A DNA stretch of 64,000 nucleotides, from NCBI GenBank assembly GCA_027488845.1, contig JAIYBC010000060.1, forward strand, positions 62,001-126,000. Direction: 5' to 3'. The notes under the pieces are model-generated. The model did no database searches and was not told the DNA's origin. It was given only the letters and a program-made list of their open reading frames with translations. The stretch comes from Verrucomicrobiales bacterium (GTDB taxonomy: Bacteria > Verrucomicrobiota > Verrucomicrobiia > Limisphaerales > UBA9464). The stretch's first letter is position 1. Each line of letters opens with the position of its first letter. A program made the position numbers and the translations under genes. This document shows, piece by piece, positions 1-8,440 of the stretch.

Positions 1-64
1 CACCGCTCCGACGACGGTCCTTCCGACCGCACGCACCTTCACCGCGCTGGTTTCCAAGCCCCCC

Positions 65-616
65 ATGAACTCCTCCACCAACGCCGGAGCCTCCGCCTTC
101 GGCAACGCCGGTTCCACCAACGCACCCTCGCTCGAGACAATCTACCTCGCCGGAGGCTGCTTCTGGGGAATGGAGGAGATCCTACGGAACATTCCCGGCG
201 TGAAGGAGACGCAGGCCGGCTACACGGGCGGCTGGCTTCCGAACCCGAAGTACGACGACACCCACGACAGCAAGTCCGGCCACGCGGAGTCGGTGAAGGT
301 GGTGTTCGATCCGACCGTGCTGCCGTTGGAGGAACTCTTGGAGAAGTGGTTCTTCCGCATGCACGACCCCACCACCCTCAACCGGCAGGGCAACGACGTG
401 GGCAGCCAATACCGTTCCGCCATCTTCACCTTCGACGAGGCCCAGAAGAAGACCGCCACCACCGTCAAGGCGCGGGTCAACGCGTCCGGCAAGTGGAGGC
501 GGCCCGTCGTGACCGAGATCGCCGACGCCTCGACCTGGTACCCCGCCGAAGGCTACCACCAGAAGTACCTGCTGAAGAACCCGGGCGGCTACACCTGCCA
601 CTACCTCCGCGACTGA
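65..616 (+). CDS. msrA: Peptide-methionine (S)-S-oxide reductase MsrA
   Basis: Reduces methionine-S-sulfoxide in proteins or as free amino acid back to methionine, using thioredoxin-type thiols; an oxidative-damage repair enzyme. The 183-residue protein carries the family signature GCFWG with the catalytic Cys at about residue 32, followed by the conserved stretches GYTGG, HDPTT, NDVGSQYRSAIF and HQKYL. Length is normal for a single-domain MsrA with a short Ala/Ser/Asn-rich N-terminal extension of about 25 residues. The reading frame stays open upstream to the window edge, so the start is not certain. It is convergent with the following SDR gene. The single-domain architecture lacks a fused MsrB. 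Confidence 0.95.
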   Translation: MNSSTNAGASAFGNAGSTNAPSLETIYLAGGCFWGMEEILRNIPGVKETQAGYTGGWLPNPKYDDTHDSKSGHAESVKVVFDPTVLPLEELLEKWFFRMHDPTTLNRQGNDVGSQYRSAIFTFDEAQKKTATTVKARVNASGKWRRPVVTEIADASTWYPAEGYHQKYLLKNPGGYTCHYLRD

Positions 617-730
617 AGCCATCCGGACTCTTCTCCGCCCAAAGCCGCTCGGAACCATGACTCCTCGGGCAGCTTGGCATTCCAGTGATGTCGGGCTGTC
701 GAAGGGAAACGGATTCCGGAACCGGACGCC

Positions 731-1468
731 TCACACCGGATCGTGCAGGCGCCCGGAAATCGCACCGTCGAGGCCCACACAGGCGCCGGTCAGGAAACCG
801 GCGTCGTCCGAGGCGAGGAACACCGCCAAACGGGCCACCTCCTCCGGACGCCCGACGCGGCCGGCCGGATGGAACTCGTCCAGGCGACGACGGTCCTCGG
901 CGCGCCCCTCGAAACCCGCCTCCAGCATCGGCGTCGCGATCGCCGCCGGGTGGATGGCGTTGACACGGACCCGTCCGCCGAGGTCCACCGCCATGGATCG
1001 GGTCATCCCGGAGAGCGCCGCCTTGCTCGTCGCGTAGGCGACGAAACCCGGTTTGGTCTGGGTCGCGTGGATGCTCGAGATGTTCACCACGGCACCGCGT
1101 TTCCGCTCCAGCTCCGGCAGGAACGATTGAACCAGCAGGAAGGGTGCGACCACGTTGACCGACAGCGACAGCTCCCAGTCCTCCTGGGTCGCCTCGGCCG
1201 TGGTGCCCAGCCGTTGCACGGCCGCGTTGTTGACCAAGGCGTCGAGACCACCTTCGGAAAGCCTGCCGCGGACGTCGGCGACGAACGCCGCGCGAACCGA
1301 CTCTTCCGACGCGAATCGGCGGAGGTCGAGCGGCACGAACCCGGTCCCTGGCGGTGGAACCGCCCCGGGGCGATCGGTCGCCAGCACGCGCCATCCGGCC
1401 GACAGGAACATTTCGCAGAGGGAGATGCCGATCCCCCCGGAGGCGCCGGTGATCAGGACCGTCTTCAT
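731..1468 (-). CDS. Short-chain dehydrogenase/reductase (SDR)
   Basis: A classical SDR of 245 residues, a NAD(P)-dependent oxidoreductase of unknown substrate. The cofactor motif TGASGGIG lies at residues 7-14, NNAA at 80-83, and the catalytic Tyr and Lys of YxxxK at about 145 and 149, with Ser 131-132 upstream. The start ATG at 1468 was chosen because it directly precedes the Rossmann motif and overlaps the stop of the upstream exosortase gene as ATGA. That overlap implies translational coupling in a two-gene operon. Upstream in-frame codons inside the exosortase gene are Arg-rich and not protein-like. The family assignment is firm; a role in making an exopolysaccharide or sorted surface material is inferred only from the neighbour. 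Confidence 0.88.
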   Translation of the reverse strand: MKTVLITGASGGIGISLCEMFLSAGWRVLATDRPGAVPPPGTGFVPLDLRRFASEESVRAAFVADVRGRLSEGGLDALVNNAAVQRLGTTAEATQEDWELSLSVNVVAPFLLVQSFLPELERKRGAVVNISSIHATQTKPGFVAYATSKAALSGMTRSMAVDLGGRVRVNAIHPAAIATPMLEAGFEGRAEDRRRLDEFHPAGRVGRPEEVARLAVFLASDDAGFLTGACVGLDGAISGRLHDPV

Positions 1469-2415
1469 TCCGGGTCCCCGTTTCCGGATTCGGCGTCTTC
1501 GGCGGAGGCCTCCGATTCGGCGGCGTGCCGGCTGGCCGCGGCCTCCAGGCGGCCTGCGAGCCAGGCCAATCCCGCAAGGCCGACGAAGGTGAAGACCAAC
1601 ACGCTCCAACCGGCGGAATCATGGACCGCCTTCAGGGCGTCCGGGCCGTGCCAATGGGCGGTGAGCGAGAGGTAGAGCGAGCGGCCGATGTTGCCGAGGA
1701 TCGCCAGTGCGACGCCGGCCACGAGGAAGAAGACCTTCCATCCGAGCCGCCGGAGCGTCTGGTCGCCGATGAACAGCGCCACCATGACCGAGGACTGGAG
1801 GCTGCGGATGCCGCTGCAGGCCTCGTCCACGCCGACGCGGCAGCGGGGGAGCCGGATGATGCTTCCCTCACGCACGGCCGGGATGCCGCCGAGGTTGAGC
1901 AGCTCGACGTCGAAGAAGCTGACCATGCCCTGGAGCCCGACGACGATCGGCTTCCAGACGAGGTTCGGGATCGGCACGGACACGAAGGCGAAGAGGATGG
2001 GGAAGAGGAAATGCCGGAGCGTCTTGGGGCCGTGACGCGCGAGGATGTACCCCGCCACGAAGCAGGTGGTCCCGAGGCTCAGCGCCATGGCCGAGCTGGG
2101 CGTGCGGACGAGGGCGTGTCGGTACAGCTCGGAAAACAGCACGAGGGGGAAACCCAGCAGGACGAGTCCCCAGGACTTCCATGCGGCCGCCGGGACGTCG
2201 TCGAGCGGCCGGCGGGGCCAACGATCCCAGACCAGGAAGCCCACCAACATCGCGACGATGTAGCCGAAGTTGAACTCGGCCTGTTCGGACCAGTGGAAGC
2301 GGAGATTGTGCAGCCACCAGCCCGCGAAAAGGGCCGGCGGCGCCCAATCGGCAGGCGAGGAAAGCCAGCTGGCGCCATTGGGACGGGCTGGGGATGAGGA
2401 CGGTGAAGACGTCAT
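1465..2415 (-). CDS. Exosortase (exosortase/archaeosortase family transpeptidase)
   Basis: Integral membrane cysteine protease/transpeptidase that is thought to process proteins with a C-terminal PEP-CTERM signal and attach them to the envelope or exopolysaccharide. The 316-residue protein has about eight hydrophobic segments and the three invariant residues of the family: Cys200 in DEACSGIRSLQ, Arg245 in NIGRSLYLS and His265 in VHDSAGW. The start at 2415 gives a short Ser/Pro-rich cytosolic head; an earlier in-frame start at 2475 adds Gly/Arg-rich residues and is less likely. Its 3' end overlaps the SDR start by four bases. A PEP-CTERM substrate candidate lies in the same window at 47006-47845. 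The exosortase subtype (XrtA and so on) cannot be decided by eye. Confidence 0.9.
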   Translation of the reverse strand: MTSSPSSSPARPNGASWLSSPADWAPPALFAGWWLHNLRFHWSEQAEFNFGYIVAMLVGFLVWDRWPRRPLDDVPAAAWKSWGLVLLGFPLVLFSELYRHALVRTPSSAMALSLGTTCFVAGYILARHGPKTLRHFLFPILFAFVSVPIPNLVWKPIVVGLQGMVSFFDVELLNLGGIPAVREGSIIRLPRCRVGVDEACSGIRSLQSSVMVALFIGDQTLRRLGWKVFFLVAGVALAILGNIGRSLYLSLTAHWHGPDALKAVHDSAGWSVLVFTFVGLAGLAWLAGRLEAAASRHAAESEASAEDAESGNGDPE

Positions 2416-2480
2416 TCTGGCGGCGCCCAAGCAAAGGCCGCCCCTCGCCCCCCCGCAAGCCCGTATCACCCCCACCCCCG

Positions 2481-2590
2481 CTTCAACCCTTCAACCCTTC
2501 AACCCTTCAACCCTTCAACCCTTCAACCCTTCAACCCTTCAACCCTTCAACGCTTCAACGCTTCAACGCTTCAACCATTCGACATTTCAA
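2481..2590. repeat. TTCAACCC octamer tandem array
   Basis: About a dozen copies of an 8-base unit (TTCAACCC) run through the intergenic space between the divergent exosortase and sufT genes. The first copies are perfect; the later ones drift to TTCAACGC and then decay (ATTTCAACG). A shorter version of the same unit occurs at 51276-51303. Open reading frames through the array read as repeating LQPFNPST and are artefacts. Confidence 0.9.
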
Positions 2591-2631
2591 CGCCCCCCTC
2601 CCCCCTTCCCTTCACACCATTCCGCGCTACC

Positions 2632-3183
2632 ATGCCGCCGATGCAATCCGTCAGCACCGTCGTTCTCACCCGTGACTGCGATGCGGTCCAGATCCCAGCC
2701 GGCAACACCGTGGCCCTGCCCGCGGGCACCGAGGTGGACATCACCCAGACCCTCGGCGGCTCGTACACCGTCCACGCCATGGGCGGGCTCTTCCGCATCG
2801 CCCCGAAGGACGCCGACGCCCTCGGCCTGAAGTCGGAAACCCCGGCCGCGGCCGCTCCCGCCACCGGAAACGTCGACGAGAAGGCCGTCTGGGACTGCCT
2901 CCGCACCTGCTACGACCCCGAGATCCCGGTGAACATCGTCGACCTCGGACTCGTGTACGACATGGGCATCGAGGACCTTCCGTCCGGCAACAAGAAGGTG
3001 TTCGTGAAGATGACCCTGACCGCCCCGGGCTGCGGCATGGGCGCGACCATCGCCGGCGACGCGCAGCAGAAGATCCTCATGCTGCCGACCGTCGAGGACG
3101 CCTCGGTCGAGATCGTCTGGGACCCGCCGTGGCACCAGAGCATGATCACCGCCGAGGGCCGCCGCCTGCTCGGACTCGAGTAA
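2632..3183 (+). CDS. sufT: Iron-sulfur cluster assembly protein SufT (MIP18/DUF59 domain)
   Basis: Predicted auxiliary factor for iron-sulfur cluster maturation. The N-terminal 60 residues (LTRDCDAVQIPAG, then TLGGSYTV) form the small domain typical of SufT, and residues about 85-180 form the MIP18/DUF59 domain with DPEIPVNIVDLGLVYD, the Cys-containing TAPGCGMG motif and the terminal DPPWHQSMIT. Length (183 residues) matches the family. The start at 2632 is followed by a second in-frame ATG at 2641, which is equally possible. It is not embedded in a suf operon here. A bidirectional hairpin terminator follows and separates it from the convergent sod gene. The upstream region holds the octamer array. 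Confidence 0.88.
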   Translation: MPPMQSVSTVVLTRDCDAVQIPAGNTVALPAGTEVDITQTLGGSYTVHAMGGLFRIAPKDADALGLKSETPAAAAPATGNVDEKAVWDCLRTCYDPEIPVNIVDLGLVYDMGIEDLPSGNKKVFVKMTLTAPGCGMGATIAGDAQQKILMLPTVEDASVEIVWDPPWHQSMITAEGRRLLGLE

Positions 3184-3215
3184 CGCATCCCGTCCGGGAC
3201 CAACCCAGGAAAGCG

Positions 3216-3242
3216 AAAGGGCCGGCTTCAAGCCGGCCCTTT
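3216..3242. terminator. Bidirectional intrinsic terminator between sufT and sod
   Basis: A near-perfect 27-base palindrome has a 12-base-pair stem AAAGGGCCGGCT with a TCA loop. The A-rich and T-rich flanks let it act in both directions. It lies between the ends of two convergent genes. Confidence 0.85.
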
Positions 3243-3284
3243 GTGTTCAGCCCGTCCCGTTGGAACGGGATCGCGAACGGCGGA

Positions 3285-3995
<711 letters not shown>

Positions 3996-4170
3996 GGAAT
4001 CTGGAAACCGGGTGATGAGTCGGCGGACGTTCGCGCCACACCGAACCGCTTGCAAGTCCGTGTCCGTGACGGTCTGTGACGGCGGAGGTCCAATTGTGAT
4101 CCGATTCCCCGACGCGATCCCAGCCCGAGGTTTGACTCGGCGACGTCGTCAGGCCATCTACCTGCCCCGC

Positions 4171-5460
4171 ATGTTCCCATTCCCCGCTTCATTCCGGGCC
4201 GCGGCCCTGCTGCTGGCGCTCGTCCCGGCGCTCCTCGGAGCCGACCAGGCCCCCGCAGCCCCGAAGGCCACCAATGCCGTCCGCGTGCTCAACGGCTTCC
4301 GCTACGAGCCGCTCGTCTCCGGCGACATCCCCGAGCCGGTCGCCCTCCGCTTCTCCCCGGACGGACGCCTCTGGTTCACCGGACGCCGCGGCAACATCTG
4401 GGCCTACGACTTCCAGACGAAGTCCCACTCCGAGGTGGCCAAGCTGAACGTGTGCTGGGAACCCATTCCCGGAGGCGAGGCGAACGAACGCGGACTCCAC
4501 GGCATCGACTTCGACCCCGACTTCCTCCGCAACGGCTTCATCTACGTCCACTACGCCCCGTGGGCCCCGACCAACGCCACCGCCTGGAGCAACCGCGTCT
4601 CCCGGTTCACCGTGAAGAACCCGGCCAAGGCGACCGGGATCGTCGATGGCTCCGAGAAGATCCTCCTGACCATCCCGTCGCTCCGCGGCTTCCACCAGGG
4701 CGGCGCGCTGGAGATCCACCCGAAGGACGGCCACCTCTACGTCACCGCCGGCGACAACAACGTGTCCTCGGACACCGAGAAGTTCTGGAACGACCCGACG
4801 AACCCGCCGCAGGTCCTCGCCGCTCTCCAGGGCAAGGTGCTCCGCATCGCACGGGACGGCTCGATCCCGAAGGACAACCCCTTCGTCGGCCGCGCCGACG
4901 CCCATCCGGCCGTGTACACCTACGGACACCGGAACCCGTACTCGCTGAACATCGATCCGAAGACCGGCACGGTGTATGTCGGCGAGATCGGCTACGACCG
5001 GCCGGTGGACTGGGAGGAGGTCAACCGGCTGCAGCCCGGCGCCAACTACGGATGGCCGCGATGCATGGGCACGAACTCGGCGACCTTCGGCAACGTCCCC
5101 TGCCCGCTGCCGGACGCCGTCCCGCCGTGGATCGCCTACAACCACGACAACGAGGGCAAGAACGCCGGCGGCAACGCCACCTCCGGCCCGCTGTACCGCT
5201 CCACCGGCAAGCCCGGCGACTTCCCGAAGGAGTTCCACGGCGGGATGTTCTACGCCGACTACGTCCGTCGGTGGATCCGTTTCGCCCGCACGGACGCCTC
5301 GGGGAACGTGGAGAAGACCGAGCCGTTCGCCCGCGGCTTCGTGGGCGGCATCCTGGCGATGACCGAAGGACCGGACGGCGCGCTCTACTTCGTGGAGTAC
5401 GGCGGCTGGTTCACCGGCGCCCCGAGCGACCGCCTCGCCCGCATCGTCGTCGACCGGTGA
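4171..5460 (+). CDS. Secreted PQQ-dependent sugar dehydrogenase-like beta-propeller (glucose/sorbosone dehydrogenase family)
   Basis: Resembles soluble aldose sugar dehydrogenases, periplasmic six-bladed propellers that oxidise sugars with pyrroloquinoline quinone. The 429-residue protein starts with a signal peptide (residues about 1-23, AALLLALVPALLG). Family motifs include SPDGRLWFTGR, GLHGIDFDPDF, HQGGALEIHPKDGHLYVTAGD, YGHRNPYSLNIDP and YGWPRC. The start at 4171 precedes the signal peptide; an upstream in-frame start at 3988 lies inside the divergent sod leader and was rejected. A PQQ biosynthesis locus is not in the window, so cofactor use is inferred from the fold alone. A carbohydrate-binding or other propeller role is possible. 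Confidence 0.82.
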   Translation: MFPFPASFRAAALLLALVPALLGADQAPAAPKATNAVRVLNGFRYEPLVSGDIPEPVALRFSPDGRLWFTGRRGNIWAYDFQTKSHSEVAKLNVCWEPIPGGEANERGLHGIDFDPDFLRNGFIYVHYAPWAPTNATAWSNRVSRFTVKNPAKATGIVDGSEKILLTIPSLRGFHQGGALEIHPKDGHLYVTAGDNNVSSDTEKFWNDPTNPPQVLAALQGKVLRIARDGSIPKDNPFVGRADAHPAVYTYGHRNPYSLNIDPKTGTVYVGEIGYDRPVDWEEVNRLQPGANYGWPRCMGTNSATFGNVPCPLPDAVPPWIAYNHDNEGKNAGGNATSGPLYRSTGKPGDFPKEFHGGMFYADYVRRWIRFARTDASGNVEKTEPFARGFVGGILAMTEGPDGALYFVEYGGWFTGAPSDRLARIVVDR

Positions 5461-5498
5461 CGCGAGGCTTGGCCTAGGAGGCTCGGACATCCCTGTCC

Positions 5499-5636
5499 GT
5501 GGTCCGTCGCCTGTCGCCCTTCGCCGTGTCGGCAGGCGTCTTCCTGCTCTTGCTCCTCAACCCAATCCTCCTCTCCCCCTCGCACTTCCACGTCGGCCCC
5601 ACCGGCGGCGTCTGGCACACGGGCGTCGGATCGTGA
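5499..5636 (+). CDS. Possible small secreted or membrane peptide (45 residues)
   Basis: A short frame starting GTG encodes a peptide with a hydrophobic core (VFLLLLLNPILL) followed by a His/Gly-rich tail, like a signal peptide with a short mature part. It is placed between a strong AGGAGG at 5476-5481 and an intrinsic terminator at 5645-5680, which is what a small gene would look like. However, the AGGAGG is 17 bases from the GTG (11 bases from an in-frame CTG at 5493), and the start overlaps a small inverted repeat CGGACA-TCCC-TGTCCG at 5484-5499. I recognise no family. Treat as a candidate only. Confidence 0.25.
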   Translation: MVRRLSPFAVSAGVFLLLLLNPILLSPSHFHVGPTGGVWHTGVGS

Positions 5637-5644
5637 GAAACAGG

Positions 5645-5680
5645 AAGGCCCGGTTCCCTCTACGGGGAACCGGGCCTTTT
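5645..5680 (+). terminator. Intrinsic terminator
   Basis: A hairpin with stem AAGGCCCGGTTCCC, a short TCTACG-containing loop and the complementary arm is followed directly by TTTT. It ends transcription from the dehydrogenase and any small downstream gene before the NrtR promoter region. Confidence 0.82.
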
Positions 5681-5839
5681 CGTGTCGGCGACGGGGCGCC
5701 GCTCCGGAGGTGGAAACCGCCCGTGGGATGTCGAATGCACACCTCACCTTTGTGGACACGCTGGAAGCCTCCCCGTGCGCTCACGGACAAACTCGATATC
5801 GGTGCCCGTCGACACGGGCCATCCGCCTCCTGTTGGTGG

Positions 5840-5868
5840 TTGACTTAGTGTCTTTTATACACTTTTAT
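5840..5868 (+). promoter_or_regulatory. Sigma70-type promoter with embedded inverted-repeat operator (probable NrtR site)
   Basis: A TTGACT at 5840-5845 is separated by 17 bases from TTTTAT at 5863-5868, a good vegetative promoter. Inside the spacer lies the inverted repeat AGTGT-N7-ACACT at 5847-5863. NrtR-type Nudix regulators bind AT-rich palindromes in just this position and often control their own gene, which begins 20 bases downstream. A regulator bound here would block polymerase. The operator assignment is an inference; the palindrome and promoter boxes are seen directly. The local AT content is clearly above the surroundings. Confidence 0.65.
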
Positions 5869-5888
5869 GTCCAGCACTGGTCGCCGCC

Positions 5889-6578
5889 ATGCCGTACACG
5901 TACCAATATCCCCGCGCCGCGCTCACGGTGGACTGCGTCGTCTTCGGATTCGATGAGGGCAGTCTCAAGGTGCTGTTGATCCGGCGGGACCTGGAGCCCT
6001 TTGCCGGGAGGTGGGCGCTGCCCGGTGGGTTCGTCGAGGTGGACGAACCCCTGGACGAGGCCGCTCGCCGGGAACTGGCCGAGGAAACCGGCCTGCGGGA
6101 CATCTTCCTGGAACAGCTCTACAGCTTCGGCACACCCGGCCGCGACCCGCGCGAGCGGGTCGTCAGCGTCGCCTACTACGCGCTGGTCTCACTGGCAGGC
6201 CACAAGCCCGAGGCGGCCACCGACGCCCGGGAGGCGGCCTGGTTCGCCGTGGACGGCACCCCCGCCCTTGCGTTCGACCACAGGGAAATCCTGGCGACCG
6301 CACTGGCCCGCCTCCGTGGAAAGGTCCGTTACGAACCCATCGGTTTCGAGCTGCTGCCCAGCCGATTCACCCTGGGCCAGCTCCAGCACCTCTACGAGGT
6401 GGTGCTCGAAGAGCGCCTCGATAAGCGCAACTTCCGGAAGAAGATCCTCGGGATGGGACTGCTGGTGGACACCGGCGAAAGCCAGCGGGACGTGGCCCAT
6501 CGCGCCGCCCGCCTCTATCGCTTCGACGAACGCAAGTACCAGCAGCTCCGCAAACGCGGCTTCAGCTTCTGGCTGTAA
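5889..6578 (+). CDS. NrtR-type transcriptional regulator: Nudix domain plus winged helix
   Basis: A 229-residue protein with an N-terminal Nudix domain and a C-terminal winged-helix region (about 150-225, with [17 protein letters not shown] and [10 protein letters not shown]), the architecture of NrtR repressors of NAD+ metabolism. Such regulators bind ADP-ribose or related NAD metabolites through the Nudix fold. The Nudix box at about residues 47-69 fits the full consensus GX5EX7REUXEEXGU, so hydrolase activity towards ADP-ribose may be retained, unlike many NrtR members in which it is degenerate. The promoter directly upstream has a matching inverted repeat. The gene opens a same-strand cluster of NAD+/ADP-ribose genes and is 26 bases from the SIR2 gene. 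The regulated ligand and targets are inferred. Confidence 0.85.
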   Translation: MPYTYQYPRAALTVDCVVFGFDEGSLKVLLIRRDLEPFAGRWALPGGFVEVDEPLDEAARRELAEETGLRDIFLEQLYSFGTPGRDPRERVVSVAYYALVSLAGHKPEAATDAREAAWFAVDGTPALAFDHREILATALARLRGKVRYEPIGFELLPSRFTLGQLQHLYEVVLEERLDKRNFRKKILGMGLLVDTGESQRDVAHRAARLYRFDERKYQQLRKRGFSFWL

Positions 6579-6604
6579 ACTGCCACCTCCACCCCAAACA
6601 TCGC

Positions 6605-8440
6605 ATGCGCGAAGACCGCCTCATCACCCTTCCTGGATTCCTCGACGCTTTCGCAAGCCAGGACCGCGACCGCAAGGACCGCCCATTCTGCTTCATCCTC
6701 GGGGCCGGGGCGTCCCAGCAATCGGGAATTCCCGGCGGCGCCGAGATGGCCAAGGAGTGGCTGGAACTGCTGCACAAACAGGAAGACTTTGACAGAATGC
6801 CATTGGAAAAGTGGGCGACCGCTGAACGGTTGAACATCCCCGAGTTCGACTTCGAAAACTTGGCGCGATTCTACCCAGAACTCTATTCGCGATGCTTCCG
6901 CGAACGTGAAGAGGATGGCTATGCCTATCTCGAGAAGAGGATGGAGGGAAAGGATCCAAGCTTCGGCTATTCAGTACTCGCCTATATCCTATCGGATACA
7001 CCTCACAAGATCCTGATTACCACTAATTTTGACAATCTTGTCGCGGACTCCTTGTCCATCCATTCCAACACCTTTCCGGTGATCGTGGGGCACGATTCAT
7101 TGGCCGACTACGCTCGGGTCGCCCTGCGTCGCCCGCTGATCGCAAAAGTACATGGCAGCCTCGGCTTCGCACCCAAGAGCGATCCCAAAGATCTCAAATG
7201 CCTTACGGAACAATGGCAGAAGGCGTTGAACCGAATCTGTGAGCGCTACACACCGATCGTGATCGGCTACGACGGTAACGACGGCAGTCTGATGGGCTCG
7301 TTGGAGAATCTGCCCATCGGTGTTCCCGACACGATATTCTGGTGCTTCCGTGATCAGCAGAACCAGCCTGCGACCAAGGTCACTCAGGTTCCAGAACGCG
7401 TCCGGAACTTCGTCGCGGCTAAGAAGGGCCGATTCGTTCCCATTCCCGGCTTTGACGAACTGATGCTATTGCTGCACCGCCGGTTATCCCAAGACGGGAA
7501 GGTTCCGGACTTGTTTGACCAAATGAAGCGCCGGTCGGACGACCGGGTCAAACGGTTCGATGAACAGCAGAGGGCACTGACAGAGAACCTTGATCAGCCT
7601 CCTCGTGCCACCCCAGCCGCGACCGTGGAAACGCCGGCTCTCCCCGCGAAAGCAGCCACGGAAGCGCCATTGATGGACGAATTGGGGCGACTGTTGAAAG
7701 AGGCGCTTGGCGATTTGGCCGCTCAGAGGGAATTCAAGCCTTGGTGGCTGTGGGAAACCAAGGCGGCCTCCCAACCCGATCTCGATTCTCGGGAGAAGGT
7801 TTATCGTGAAGCGCTCGATGCGTTGCCGAACAGCGCACCGCTGCTCGGAAACTACGCCAACTTCCTGGCAGACCAGCGGAAGGACTACGACCGGGCCGAG
7901 ACATTCTACCAGCGGGCAATCGAGGCCGATCCCAAGCTCGCCAACCACCTCGGGAGCTATGCCAACTTCCTCGCAAACCAGCGGAAGGACTACGACCGGG
8001 CCGAGGCGTTCTACCAGCGCGCCATCGAGGCCGCCCCCAGGCACGCCAACAACCTCGGGAACTACTCAAAGACTCTATTCATCATTGGACGGCAGGATGA
8101 AGCAGAACGTCGTTTGCAGGAGGCCGAGGCTCTTTCGCCAACCTGGGAGGATCTACTGGTGGAATTGGCCTTCTATCGGGCCGCCCATGTCCGGGGGGAT
8201 TGGCCGGCGATTCTCGGAAGGCTGAAGGATCTAGTCCTAGGCGGAGCGCGTTCTCCCGGCTGGGACCTGAAGGCCAACCTCGAAGCCGCTGCCAAAGCCG
8301 GCCACCCCAACATCCCGCTGCTCGAAGCGCTCGTCGCCGTGATCACGGAGGGCGCCGATCCGGCCTCACTTAACCGCTTTACCGAGTGGCAGACGGCAAA
8401 GGCCTCGGACGGTACAATCAACGAATCCCCCCAGACCTGA
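6605..8440 (+). CDS. SIR2-family (SIR2_2-like) protein with C-terminal TPR repeats; candidate NADase
   Basis: A 611-residue protein with an N-terminal SIR2-like NAD+-binding domain (residues about 25-300). Visible motifs are GAGAS at 33-37 followed by SGIP, TTNFDNL near 140, KVHGSLG near 180 (candidate catalytic His) and IGYDGNDGSL near 220. A linker of about 90 residues leads to TPR-like repeats at about 400-520. This arrangement resembles SIR2 proteins in antiphage systems that deplete NAD+, rather than protein deacetylases; there is no Cys4 zinc module. The gene is more AT-rich than its neighbours, notably around 6780-7130, suggesting acquisition by transfer. Two TPR units are nearly identical at DNA level. 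It sits between the NrtR regulator and a NAD+-synthetase-like remnant. A defence role is inference; the NAD-binding fold is well supported. Confidence 0.82.
   Translation: MREDRLITLPGFLDAFASQDRDRKDRPFCFILGAGASQQSGIPGGAEMAKEWLELLHKQEDFDRMPLEKWATAERLNIPEFDFENLARFYPELYSRCFREREEDGYAYLEKRMEGKDPSFGYSVLAYILSDTPHKILITTNFDNLVADSLSIHSNTFPVIVGHDSLADYARVALRRPLIAKVHGSLGFAPKSDPKDLKCLTEQWQKALNRICERYTPIVIGYDGNDGSLMGSLENLPIGVPDTIFWCFRDQQNQPATKVTQVPERVRNFVAAKKGRFVPIPGFDELMLLLHRRLSQDGKVPDLFDQMKRRSDDRVKRFDEQQRALTENLDQPPRATPAATVETPALPAKAATEAPLMDELGRLLKEALGDLAAQREFKPWWLWETKAASQPDLDSREKVYREALDALPNSAPLLGNYANFLADQRKDYDRAETFYQRAIEADPKLANHLGSYANFLANQRKDYDRAEAFYQRAIEAAPRHANNLGNYSKTLFIIGRQDEAERRLQEAEALSPTWEDLLVELAFYRAAHVRGDWPAILGRLKDLVLGGARSPGWDLKANLEAAAKAGHPNIPLLEALVAVITEGADPASLNRFTEWQTAKASDGTINESPQT
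7844..8053 (+). repeat. 105-bp tandem repeat inside the SIR2-TPR gene
   Basis: Two consecutive 105-base units (35 codons each, core QRKDYDRAE and FYQRAIEA) are almost identical, and a third, diverged unit begins at 8054. The near-identity at DNA level indicates recent duplication or a unit that can expand and contract by slippage, changing the TPR number in frame. Confidence 0.85.

Noticed and set aside
2481-2590. Considered as a CRISPR array
   Set aside because: The unit is only 8 bases and has no spacers or cas genes.
2270-2830. ORFs reading LQPFNPST repeated across the octamer array, both frames
   Set aside because: They are translations of an 8-base tandem repeat with no start context and end in low-complexity text; not genes.
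6605-8440. Considered as a Thoeris-type ThsA
   Set aside because: There is no TIR-domain partner gene nearby and the C-terminus is TPR, not a SLOG or membrane domain.
6605-8440. Considered as a classical sirtuin deacetylase
   Set aside because: No Cys4 zinc-binding module between the SIR2 motifs, and the motifs are of the SIR2_2 kind.
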